Shown here: one piece after another, positions 30,001 to 40,415 of the stretch
Numbering within the stretch: position 1 is the stretch's first letter
Layout: each line of letters begins with the position of its first letter
NCBI GenBank assembly: GCA_001949185.1
Contig: BDGG01000012.1
Coordinates: 116,973-161,450 of the forward strand
Direction: 5' to 3'
DNA length: 44,478 nt
Source of the DNA: Ramazzottius varieornatus
Lineage: Eukaryota; Tardigrada; Eutardigrada; Parachela; Ramazzottiidae
The notes under the pieces: model-generated
What the model was told of the DNA's origin: nothing
The model's input: the letters and a program-made list of their open reading frames with translations, nothing else
Database searches by the model: none
Made by a program: the position numbers and the translations under genes

Positions 30001-31609
30001 AGTTCTGCTCTATGGGAAAACCGTGAAGCCATAAAGGCTGACACTGCTTTTCTTTACAGGGATTATACTGCATACATAACTCTATCCTTCTCCGGCACGG
30101 CTTCCTAAGCCCTTACGTGTGCAAGATTAACAAGAGATTTACTTTGAAAATCACCGATTACGGCATTTACGACATCGGTCACACGGTTGGCAGTCAGTGG
30201 GAAGACAAGGATCGTCAGCGGGAAGTCAACATCGACGCTTACGTCGCTCCCGAGTTCAAGACCTTCCCTTACACAACCTACAACCTCATTATCCTGGCTG
30301 AGAACGGCAGTGCCAAGGCCGACATGTACTCTTTCGGTGGCATCCTCGCTGTTCTGTTTGACGAATGCCAGCGACTTGGTGTACCTTATGATTTGGCCGA
30401 TCCATGCTGGTTCGTTCAGCGTCTGATTCCTGCATGTCAAGAACTGGTTCCATCGAGGCGACCGAGCATCGCCCGTATTAGGGAAAAGTTTCAGGAATTT
30501 ATAGGGCCAGATAAACATGACTTTCTAGATAAGATTCTGCAAAGGTTGGAACGGTTCGTCAACGAACTGGAACAAACGATCGCCAGGAAGACAGCCGACG
30601 TCTGCTACCAGAAAAATATTCAAGAGCGACTACTGTCCGCTATGCTTCCACCGTTAGTCAAACGTCTTGAACGTCTGTACTACGAACAATCAGCTATGAG
30701 ACTCGTTGCTGCAGATTCGTCCCCAACTGTCGTGAGCACGCGCTCGGCTTCGAGCCTGTCCCTTTCGACGACCTAACTGTGCTTTCCTGCATTTTCCTGA
30801 CTGGCGTCAACGTGCAGAAAGAGGCTTCTCCGTCCAGCCTTTTCGACGATTTGTACGACATGGAAGTCATGATGGACCGTGTCATGGATTCCCACGATAT
30901 CACCGTTATCGAGACCCATTCCAGTTGCCTGCTCGTACGTCGAAACACCGGCTGACTGTTTTTATTGTTTCATCCGAGCACACCAATTTCTTTTTCTTGA
31001 GATTGCTGGTGGCCTCTCGACGGATGCCTGTACAAATCGTCACGCGGTCCGAGACGTCAGTGACGCTGCGGTCCAAATGAGGGAAGAACTCCAAGGGGCT
31101 AACCCTTCTCTGGCTTTCCATGTCCGCTTCGGGATGGATACTGGTATGAAGGAGTGTGCAAAAACATCCGCTTTCCGTGTTACAATTAATGAATTTGTTG
31201 CAGGACGATGTTTGGGCGCGGTTGTTGGCAAAAAGAGACCTCACTACTGCTTGTGTGTCACAGCATTTTGTATTGTGTTCAAGTTTCCAAAAAAGTCATC
31301 CCGCCGAGTTCTAGAGTCACGGATGTTTCTTGTAGGATAGGCGTCAATGTGGCACACGCAAGATTCCTGGCGGCGCACAGCAAGCCCATGAAGATTCACC
31401 TCAGTTCCGCTACAGCCGCCATGCTGTCATCGCAGACCAAACAGTTCCGTGTTGTGCCCCGACCACGCCGGCCCAACGAAAAGATAGTAAGTAACCCTTG
31501 TTGACCGAAACGAGTCAGCAATATGCATGGACTAAGGGCTTCTTCGCTGCAGGAGCAAACGTACTGGATGGAAGCACATGTGGACCCTGATGAATTTGCC
31601 CCTTACTAA
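27036..31609 (+). CDS. Receptor guanylate cyclase-like protein with degenerate cyclase domain (about 1,010 aa)
   Basis: Single-pass receptor with a natriuretic-peptide-receptor-like ectodomain. Exons: 27036-27303, 27379-27417, 27635-27982, 28055-28098, 28166-28204, 28316-28546, 28648-28797, 28999-29297, about 29375-29474, 29568-29632, 29665-29708, 29780-29953, 30060-30676, 30715-30934, 31002-31143, 31204-31252, 31336-31486 and 31553-31609. The ectodomain has NLPAIEIALEDI, GCNEVYSLAHLS and RIIMLALYPTYVR. The TM segment is TTAVVLLCVALLVLGMVV. The kinase-homology domain has KITDYGIYD in place of DFG. The cyclase domain keeps RLLSAMLPP, GAVVGKKRPHYCL and MKIHLSS but has lost both metal-binding Asp. 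A signal-peptide exon is missing from this model. The 38-nt intron 30677-30714 and the phases at 29375-29632 are uncertain. Confidence 0.8.
27464..27518. mobile_element. Palindromic MITE core (receptor cyclase-like intron)
   Basis: CCCAAGTGGCGCACGCC, a loop containing AGCTAATAACAG, and AAGTGCGCCACTTGAG. Only the core hairpin remains, in intron 27418-27634. Confidence 0.7.
28828..28945. mobile_element. Palindromic MITE (receptor cyclase-like intron)
   Basis: Left arm CAGCTCGGCAAACGAATTCG, core TCCAAGTGGCGCATG, complement CGTGCGTTACTTGG and right arm GATCTTGTCGAGTTTGTTCG. It is contained in intron 28798-28998. Confidence 0.75.
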
Positions 31610-31697
31610 GCTCCCAAGTTTGCTTTGATTTCGCAGGAAGTTAGTTTGTTCGATGTTCATGTAACTGTATTACGCTGCACAGAACCGAGACAAGATG

Positions 31698-33775
31698 TTA
31701 GGGATGAGTAGCTGACCCAAGCTGGAAAGTCTCTTGACTCTCCGTTTTATCAGGTAAACTAACGATAGAAGCTTCACTGGGCTCGGAAATCAAGCTAGGC
31801 GAAATATGTCTAGCCCAGAAAGGTAGCTCAGTCTCAAATTTCCAGCTAGGTCCTTGATACTTCCAGGCATGCAGATCTATGCGTTGGTCTTCGTCCTTGG
31901 GGTCCTCGAACTTGACCCAACATTCTGGGCACTTTGGGTCCACCCATGGGTCGTCGGGTAGCTTGTCCAACTTGAAATGCTTGGTCCGCTGGCATTCTTC
32001 AGGGAAATCAGTAAAGATGTCATTACCTACTGGATCTATCTTGTCTTTCCCAGTGTACAAGGCATTGGCCCCGTACACTGGGTCGTTCACAATCGGGAAA
32101 CCAATATACTGCAACAATAAAAGACACCGTCAACACTGCATTCATGATGCAACGCCATCTCCAATGCTCAGGCCAGAGTGTATCGGAATACTGTTGCCAC
32201 CCAGTTGAATGCTTCCTCGAAACTTCCCACAAATAAAACAGATGGAAGCTCGGCCACAGACTCGATCAGATCATTTTTCAAAGTGGCGCACTTTTCTAGT
32301 GTTTTCGGCTGAGAGCGTGCGCCACTTGGGATCTCAAAAAGATCGCTTTCTGAAAGTGGCGCACGCTTCCAGCCAATAACTTCAGAAACGTACGCGACTT
32401 GGGAGAACGATGTGATCGAGTTTCTTTGCCGAGCGCTCAGATAACTTTTGGTCAAGTTTCTCATTTTACCTGTAAATGGATGCGAATCTGGTGAGTTCGT
32501 CCCGTTAGCGGTTTACATTTCACGATAGAAGTGTTTTTCGCTTCGTCATAGTACAAACTGTGGAACTCGGTAGTGCAAGGCCGTCCAGTGTCCCGCACTT
32601 GGTAGATGCCGGCTCGAGGATTCACACAGTCTATGGGTTCGTTGCAGAGGACCGTCTCCGTCGGGAACCGACCGTGTACTTGAGCCAGGTACTCTTTGCG
32701 AACTACCCGCTCAGTAATCTGGTCGTGGACACTCTGTGCTGCGGAAAGGTTCTTGGCGAAGATCAGCAGACCGGATGTCAACCGATCGAGACGATGCGCC
32801 TACCAGAAAAACATAGTTGAAAATACGAGCACTGTATTCTGGAGAGTAATCGTCATTCGCCAACAAAAACGCTAGTCAAAATTTGGAACTAACGACTCGT
32901 AGGTTCCTTCTTCCGAACTCTGAAGCTAAGATGTATATGACGGAGTTCATGCGGAATCTTCCGCAAGGATGACAAGGAATGGAAGCGGGTTTGTCGATGA
33001 CTAGCATATCATCGGTCTCCGCCACGATTCTAAAACACGACGGGAAGACTATAAAAACTAGGAAACGTGAATTTTTTTTTTCTTACTTAAGAGGTCGAGC
33101 TGTAACGGGACATTCATGCCGGTGGGTGTAATTGGCGATGTAGTCGTTGTCTGGAAAAAGAAAAGAATCACTGCGGTCAGTGAAGACACCGATAGAGTAT
33201 TATTTACTTTTGATTTTGTGGGTGAGTTGCGTTCGAATTCCGTTCACGAAGATGTTGACAGAGTCAGCGCTGATCCTGGCTTCCGTAACGTCTTTGTTGA
33301 CAGCAAAGAACTCATCGCGGAAGATATCCTCAAGCGTTCGACCAAGCCACCTGCCTTTGGCGTACGTCGTCCATGTGAAGTAATATGGCGTCACTTTGCG
33401 CAGACCATTCTCAAAGTAGTACTCGGCGTCAGGAGGTATAATCAGCTCTGTCACCTCCTCCGAAGTAGCTTGTCTCTTTCTACGGAAGGGAACCGTGAGG
33501 TCGGGACCGAGAGGACGCTTGCGACTTGTTATGGACGATGAAGCCGGTGTGGCGTCTTCGGCTGAACTTGAAGGCTTGTCGATCCCAGGTTCGGGACACG
33601 CCGCTACGTCAGGAAGCACGATAGGTTCCGTGACTGGCTCGGGTATGGTCACTGGAAGCGGAGAAGCCGAGGTGGCCATCGAAGACAGGTGACGGGGAAC
33701 GGAAGTCAGTCGGGTAACGGAATGACGGGAAAGATGGAGCAGCTGTTTAGAGAAGGCGAGCGCCCTGCAAAACAT
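31698..33775 (-). CDS. RPUSD2: RPUSD2-type RNA pseudouridine synthase, 502 aa
   Basis: RluA-family pseudouridine synthase. Minus-strand exons 33208-33775, 33087-33150, 32894-33029, 32470-32799 and 31698-32108 give 503 codons with stop. The start is the ATG at 33775. An Arg- and Ser-rich N-terminus (FCRALAFSKQLLHLSRHS) could be a mitochondrial presequence. YYFENGLRKVTPYYF and the GRWLGRTLEDIF region match RPUSD2. Exon 3 has VIDKPASIPCHPCGRFR. The catalytic Asp is in AHRLDRLTSGLL, followed by KCKPLTGRTHQIRIHLQ. A C-terminal Cys-containing segment (PKCPECWVKF) with LHAWKYQGPSW is also characteristic of RPUSD2. Intron 4 has a tandem palindromic MITE. The stop lies about 90 bp from that of the receptor cyclase-like gene (convergent). 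Confidence 0.93.
32243..32450. mobile_element. Palindromic MITE, two tandem hairpin units (RPUSD2 intron 4)
   Basis: Unit one: TTCAAAGTGGCGCAC ... GAGCGTGCGCCACTTGGG. Unit two: CTGAAAGTGGCGCACGC ... ACGTACGCGACTTGGGAG. One outer arm on each side: AGCTCGGCCACAGACTCG and ATCGAGTTTCTTTGCCGAGC. Confidence 0.75.
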
Positions 33776-34461
33776 CGAGAACAAGCACGATTTTTCCAGC
33801 TCAAGGATTAAAGCCGCACTTCCGAACTAGTGATCCGCTGTCAGGGAAAACATGATCCACATGAGCACTGAGAAGAAAGCAGGAGGAAACCATTATTCAT
33901 CCGAACTTGCGAAGAGTAAAGACTCGACCGGAAATGACATGGTGTGTTATACATTTCGTAATATCATTACTAATATGTTCAGCACGTAATATGACCTTGC
34001 ACGGTAAATTCCAGCTTTGATTGATTGATTCTAACACTCTGATTAGCACGATGGCCACTGTAGTGCTACTGAACCGCGCGTTGCCGGGACCAGAAACGCA
34101 CAATCAAGCTCTTGATTGTGTACGTCAAAGGCGATAGTAGGCTGGGACCAGTGCTTAGCCAGTTGCACCAGGGAATCCATTCAAAGACGTGCGAGACAAA
34201 AAGGCAAGCACTGCAAGACTCGATTCTGAATACTCCTTTATCCAGTGCCAGCGCCTTGTCGTGTGGGACAGCCTGTACCACGACAAAGCGAATTTTATGG
34301 TAACCTGGTCTCAGATGGACGCGCGGTTCAGGCGTTCAGCAGCACTACAGTGACGATGGCTGTAAAATTTTTCCCGTTTTGCAAGGCAAAGCAAGCGTCC
34401 AGCAGTCCAACTGTCCAAGAGATCCCCGTATCTTAGTCTTACTTGCAGTTCACTGGAAACT
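33776..34461. promoter_or_regulatory. Head-to-head spacer, RPUSD2 / dsRNA-binding gene
   Basis: 686 bases. A good acceptor (CTTACTTGCAG, ending at 34450) just before the dsRNA-binding start hints at an upstream non-coding exon, which I did not locate. Otherwise empty of recognised features. Confidence 0.4.
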
Positions 34462-36368
34462 ATGAACGGAAACAGGCAGTTGTCTTTCGCGGCGGCGCTA
34501 GCCGATATTTGCATTCGGGACGAGCTGGAGCCCGAATATGAGCTGATCAAAGTGGAAGGACCATGCCACGATCCCGTCTTCGTCATGAGAGGACGTGTGG
34601 GCGAATACTCCGCCGAAGGCAGAGGACAAAAAAAGCAGACAGCAAAGCAAGAAGCTGCCAAACAGATCTTGCTGCAGATGGGAGAGCTGAAGCTGGAAGA
34701 CTTGAAACAGCTGGAGAAAACTGAGACGTACGAGACAGCCAAAGTCATCGGGAATATCGTCGATGAGTCTTTCAACTCGTTTCGCCATGGTACAGGATTC
34801 ACACCGTACGTTGATTTCTCTGACAAACTAGTACCTGAACTCACTATCATGATGTTTCAGAATTGACGAGGACAAAGAGAAGAAGAAGTGCGGATACACA
34901 CCAATTCCTGAAGCAAATTCAGTCAATCCACTGGGAGAGTAAGTGCCACTTCCTTTCGCGCAGTGATATCATAAGTTATTGCTTATTGGTCCAGCAAATC
35001 TTTCATAATGCGCGAGTTTGTCGGGGTCGTTTCTCCTGAATCAGCTGACACCCGTTGTCTTGCATGAACCTGCATACTGCGGTACGATCAAAATTCCACG
35101 TCCCGTACGCGAGAGGATGTTACGGGCATCCGTGTGCCATTCTTCTTCGACGACTTTTCGGTTCAAATAAATTTTCGAGTATGGCTTGTGTGGAGGTAAT
35201 CCTGGGCTTAAGTTGATCTTTTTTCCCCAGCTTGATTGAGATGAGCCTAATCATGGGTTGGCCTCATCCTCGTGTCCTGGATGAACAACGAACCGGTCCC
35301 GCTCACGATCCTCGCTTCACAGTCTCCTGCATCTTCCACAAGTTCAAGACCTTCGCCACTTCCCGGTCCAAGAAGGACGCCAAACGTTTGGCGGCGGCTG
35401 ACATGCACGAGAAGATGCGATACCAGTCTGACATCATGTACAAGTACTCACTGCGAACCGGGAAACCTTTGGTATCATTTTCAACTTACATTTTCCCTCC
35501 CAACAATCTACAAACATCCTACTTTTTCTTGCAGGACGTTTCTGCAATCCACACTGATGACGCCGATTCGTTAGCCGATTCTCGTGCCGCCTTTGCTTGT
35601 CCCGCAGACTTTTGCTACAGTGGAGTACCCAGCGTCCTCCGAGTTGCTCAGTCGCACACCATCGACCTGTTGCTCAGAGAGATCAAGAACATTGAGGAGA
35701 TTGCTACTCCAGAAAGTGTTCTACGTAACGTCACTTCCGAATGCAGCTTCCAGTTCTGGTTCGAAACCCTGTGCGAAGATATGATATGGAGACCTGTCGA
35801 AGACGGTACATCTGTTGTTCCCCCACCCAAGCCTTTCTCCATGCCCTTCCACTCGGATTCCACTTCTCCGAACGAGCTCACCGACGACGAAGACCTCCAC
35901 GAAGAGTCTTCAGGTGAGAAATTTATTTTCATCGTTTACCAATCTTCGATCGGGAAGTCGGCAAATGGACGGACATAATCGTTACCTCATGCGGCGCACA
36001 CTTGCATGCAATGACGACGAGAACGTGGGCCACTTACGAAATCGGCAAGATCAGTTTCATCAGTGGCGCACCCATGCAGCCACCAGCGCCGGAAATGTGC
36101 GCCACTTGACGTGATGATCGTTGAAGTCTAGTTTGCCGGTCTCCCAAATCCTTACGCTTTATTTCGCTTCACAGACTCCGCTACCGTTCCTGCTCCTTCA
36201 ACCCTAGCTCCTGCCCACGATATTTTCTCCTCCATGTGTGTGGTCAAGTTTCCGATCAAGACGCCTGTTCAAGTTCTGGGCTACGGCATCACTGTGGAAG
36301 ACGCACGCCACGCTGCCGCCAGCAACGCTTTGAGATACACTTACCTGATGCTACGTAAAGACTTCTAA
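34462..36368 (+). CDS. Three-dsRBD protein of the TARBP2/PRKRA/Loquacious family, 411 aa
   Basis: Cytoplasmic partner of Dicer and related small-RNA enzymes. Exons 34462-34805, 34861-34938, 35231-35471, 35535-35913 and 36175-36368 join in one frame. dsRBD1 is at about residues 8-72 (YELIKVEGPCHDPVFVM, then QKKQTAKQEAAKQIL). dsRBD2 is at about 140-210 (MGWPHPRVLDEQRTGPAHDP, then RSKKDAKRLAAADMHEKM). The third, C-terminal dsRBD-like region spans about 255-411, split by an acidic disordered insert; it ends VLGYGITVEDARHAAASNAL and lacks the lysine pair needed for RNA binding, as in the Dicer-binding third domain of relatives. Intron 4 carries a double palindromic MITE. I cannot choose among loqs, TARBP2 and PRKRA orthologues from one sequence. 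Confidence 0.85.
35950..36150. mobile_element. Palindromic MITE, two tandem units (dsRNA-binding gene intron 4)
   Basis: Unit one: GGAAGTCGGCAAATGG, TGCGGCGCACAC, AACGTGGGCCACTTACG. Unit two: TCATCAGTGGCGCACCC, AATGTGCGCCACTTGACG, AGTTTGCCGGTCTCCCA. Located inside intron 35914-36174. Confidence 0.7.
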
Positions 36369-36813
36369 CGCAACCAGCTGTCTTATTCATTTCTCTTTAC
36401 CAATCTTCGGCCCGTCTTGTTCCTCTTGCGACTGTTATTCAGTGTTTTATCTTTTATCGTGAAGCAGTTTTGGCATATAACATAGCTAGCGAGTTCAAGA
36501 CTCTAATCTCCATTTTCGTTTCAGACTTGGTACTTCTTTTCGTAACCAACAAAAAGAAACTCTAAAATTCTGAACAGAAATTCAGAGGGGATAAAACATG
36601 CTCGGATCAGCCTGTCTTCTCGATGTCCAGCAGACTCTAGCCTAGAAGAAAAAAAGCGAATGTCAGTCACAAGTCACACCAGCCCTTCGGAAGATGCAGA
36701 GAGAGTTTACAAAATCAGACTGACTTATCTAGTCGTCATTATTTTTCACGATAGCGATTCTGAAAACATCCTTTGCCACAAACTGAACACTCAAATCCAC
36801 AAAACCAACTCAC
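36369..36813. other. 3' flank of dsRNA-binding gene
   Basis: No gene is seen on the plus strand. On the minus strand a good acceptor (TTTTTCTTCTAG) at about 36640 could begin the terminal exon of the array that follows. Confidence 0.4.
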
Positions 36814-37392
36814 CTTTCGAAAGAACCTCCACATTCAAAAAGAGCTGAAGCAAGTATCCCTCTGCAAAAATGGAAGACAAGTCACATCAGTCCCTCTCGA
36901 CAAGGTAACCGTAACTTGATGCAAGTCTTCTCAGAAAACAACTACGTAATCACAACACTCATTTGAGGGAAAATTACTCTTTCATCACCGGAGCCACACA
37001 CTTGAACACCGAGCTGGAACCCGACTCACCCAGATTTCGAAGAAGACTCCAAAGTCTCTCACTTCTGCTCCAGTCCGTACCTGCAAAAACACAAACGACT
37101 TGTGGAGTCTGTCACGAGCGCATCGTCGACAAAGTATTCAAAACTTCGAAGTTAAAATCAGCAAGATTTCTCCACACGAGGTGTGAGCAAATGGGTACTA
37201 GCTCTTAAGAAGGATCTATTGGAAAACATCATCGAACTTCACCAAAGTCTTTCGGTCTAGTTCCTTAAAACCTCACCTTACTCCACCGATCGACTCCAGC
37301 CAGCTCCTCCACTACACAACCTGCGAAAAGACAAACACCCGTTAGCAAGAGCCTCGCGAAAGCCGCAACTTGTCTACTAAGAGTGTCGGGAT

Positions 37393-37722
37393 GCATCAGC
37401 GAGCTGGATTTGTGTCGTCAGGTACTCAGACTAACAGGGAAACTAGTTTACTCATCACTCACACCGATATTCGAAGAGCCTTCCCCCAAATCCCCACTGC
37501 AAGTCGAACTTACCTCAGCTACTCAACGCTAAACGGAGGAATCGCCAGCCCCAAGTAACTTCTGCAAAAACACAATCCAAATTACAGAAGACTACTACCT
37601 AAAGCCAACTCTTGCGGTATTGCGGTACTATTCTCCATCGGTATCGGTCTGTCAGCGAGCTGGATTTGTGTCGTCAAGTGTTCTCAGACTAATAGGGAAA
37701 CTGTTTTGCTCATCACTCACAC
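37393..37722. repeat. Direct repeat of about 73 bp, 257 bp apart, in neighbouring intron-like units
   Basis: 37393-37465 and 37650-37722 share GCGAGCTGGATTTGTGTCGT, then TCAGACTAA, AGGGAAACT and CATCACTCACACC. The spacing equals the exon-like period, so at least these two units were made by tandem duplication. Confidence 0.8.
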
Positions 37723-40319
37723 CTGCATTCTCAAAGAACTCTACACACGAAGCCAGCCTCACCTTGATCTTCCATCGCCTCAAGGATGCCGTTGCCCTCC
37801 AAAGCAATATCTGCAAAGACACATAGAACAGTAGTAACCAAAAATCACCACCGGTGAGATTCCTCAGAGAATCACAATGTTTCAGATTAGGTAAGGAAGA
37901 GTGTCGCCACATTTCATCTGAACTAGAAGCAATCATTCATCATACCAGCACAGAGAACCCCGAGTTCCTCAATATGAAACTCACCTTACATCCAAAGGCC
38001 CATCGATCGCGACGCTATCAAGGTTGCCACACCCAAAGTCTGAAAACACAATACCATGTTTAAGTTATCCACAACGACATTTCGAGAAAAAAGTTCCTCC
38101 AGTCAAGTCAGACCCAAAGGTTGTAATCACACTTCAGAACGAGTAGGAGAAAGTTTGTCATCCTATTTCATCAAGGAAACAACGGCGCGTTAAAACAGTC
38201 TGACACCTACCTCCACTTTCCGCCCAGGCTCTCCATTCAACCACTTCCAACCTGCAACAGGCGACCGAAAGCCGATTTTCAATTACCAAACCAATTCGCT
38301 CTATGGCGGATATCAGACGAGTCAGAGAGAGAGCGAAACATGATATCAACAATGAATTCAGTCGGAAGCCTCAATCATCATCCCCGTCAACCTCCAAACT
38401 ATCTTCGATTTTTACCTGTCCAGAGATCCTCTAGACAGTTCTCTCATAGTTTTGAGCTTTTCGAAATTCCGTCTGGCACTCCTACAAGAAAAGAACCTTC
38501 GCTTGACTATATCAGCGCGTATTGAGGCAGACATGATCAGAAACGATCCATCCTACCACACCCGATCGTTCTGACTAGACTTTACTCTGCTTCCCGCGAC
38601 GACCTCGGGCCACAACAGGACCATTGGTGCTTAAGGGAAGCCTTCGTTGCTCAAACACCCAACAGATACACCAGCTCCGTCAACCTACCATTCAACACAG
38701 GACGCGGTCCACATCCCAGCTCTAGAAGCAACCAAATTGTAAAACACTACCGCACACAACTCTGGATTTCTCTTCAAACGGCAAAAAGTCAGACAATTTC
38801 ATCCGAGTCCTTTTATCCACATATCTTCAGCCTGGGGCGGAACATTTCAACATCATTCAACCTTCTAGCTCATCTTCACTGAATATTCTCTCAAACCTGC
38901 CTTCAATTTCTTCGCCTTCATCCAAGACCTTCTTTCCAAATCGATACTGCAAATACAGAAAAGATTCAGTCATGATTACAAACAGTGCCTGTTCACGCAT
39001 GATTCAAATCAGACTCAGATGGAATTATTCCAACGACACTCATCAACATTAGTCAGTTCGCCCGTCGCAGGGTATCGTCATCGAAAGATCTCAAGTGAAC
39101 AATTACAACACAAATCTTAAGCTGACCTTCTCTAAAAGCCCGTCGTAATGTGACCGCAAGTGTCCATCTCGAACCTGAAAGATAACAGCCAGTCAACCAC
39201 ATACAACAGACGCTCTCACGCTCATTACCGTATGTCAGCTGTCTTGTCAGAAACACGGACCAACGTGTAATGTTTGGTCAACAAGGAAGATTTAGTATTG
39301 CAGGAAGATCATCATTCATAGACCTCATCAAAGAATTTCAAACAACGACAGTGCTGACTTGACTTACCATCAGGCAAAACGAGGATCGTTTCCGGCAACT
39401 TAAGCCCATCCGTTTCCTGCAAAAGACCCAACCCCATGTCTCAGAAACGCAGCAGTCCAAAGTCACTTTGACAGAAAAGCGTTCGTACGAAAATCAGAAA
39501 ACCAGTATCGGCAGCAATTATACGATTGAAAAGCACTTATGAGTTGATCATCCCTCTTCCATTCCCCAGAAAAAAAACCGGCATAGACTACAACTTGGCT
39601 TACGTTCAAGTCTTGCTCGTCAACCCCAGTCCATCGAACGAAGGCCGAGACCGTTCCTTTCTGAAACCAAGGAGCTCTTGTCATTGTCAAAACCTGTCGC
39701 ATAACTGCTAGTTTTCCGAAATGTTTCCACTGGCATCAGAAATTTATCAAGTTATGTAATCAGTTTCGTCTCATACGGGGAAAGAAGACAAAAATATTGG
39801 TTTCTCATCCGTCACCTCCCAGGAAAGGGTCAACACAAGCCATCACACTCACCTGCACGCTCCTGTTTCTCGTCTCAGCCCACCACACGCGCTTCCTAGA
39901 CTTCATGCAAAACAGCCAAAAATCAAGCCAGATCACGACAAAAATCCCACGAAATGCTTCAGAAGATTCTCACAAAGCTTCAGACAAAACAGAACAGACA
40001 ACTGTTGTTAACAGCAGCAATGGTCAGTCGGGGACATTCTTGTCATCCTTGAAACCGCCAAACCTTCACCAAACCAAGCTCAAGAAAAGCTCACCTTTGT
40101 CTGCCGCAGAGGACGAGTTATCGTAGTCATTCGTCACCCCTTAAAAAGAACAAGAAGACTTCAGCAATAATTACTGGGTGCGAAGACGTCGGAAAATCAT
40201 GGAAAATCTAATGAGTCAGGCTGGTAGTGTCAACAATGATTTCTGAAGCAGAACTGTTTTTCATCCCGTCAGGAAGATTTAGTATAAACAGGATGCCGGT
40301 AAACGATGTCCCGCGAAGG

Positions 40320-40415
40320 TTTTTCTAGTGGCGTACGCTTACTTTGCTAATGCCCGAGAGCGTGCGTCACTTGGGAAAACGATCTGTGCGAATTCATTTG
40401 CCGACGTCCCAGATG
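40320..40415. mobile_element. Palindromic MITE in the exon-like array
   Basis: CTAGTGGCGTACGC, GAGCGTGCGTCACTTGGG and ATTCATTTGCCGACGTCCCA. It lies between the segments 40095-40139 and 40439-40476, and the spacing there is enlarged to about 340 bp. Confidence 0.7.

Noticed and set aside
4136-36150. Palindromic MITEs as introners that create introns
   Set aside because: Tetraspanin paralogues keep the same introns without the element, and the element is flanked by ordinary intron sequence rather than providing the splice sites.
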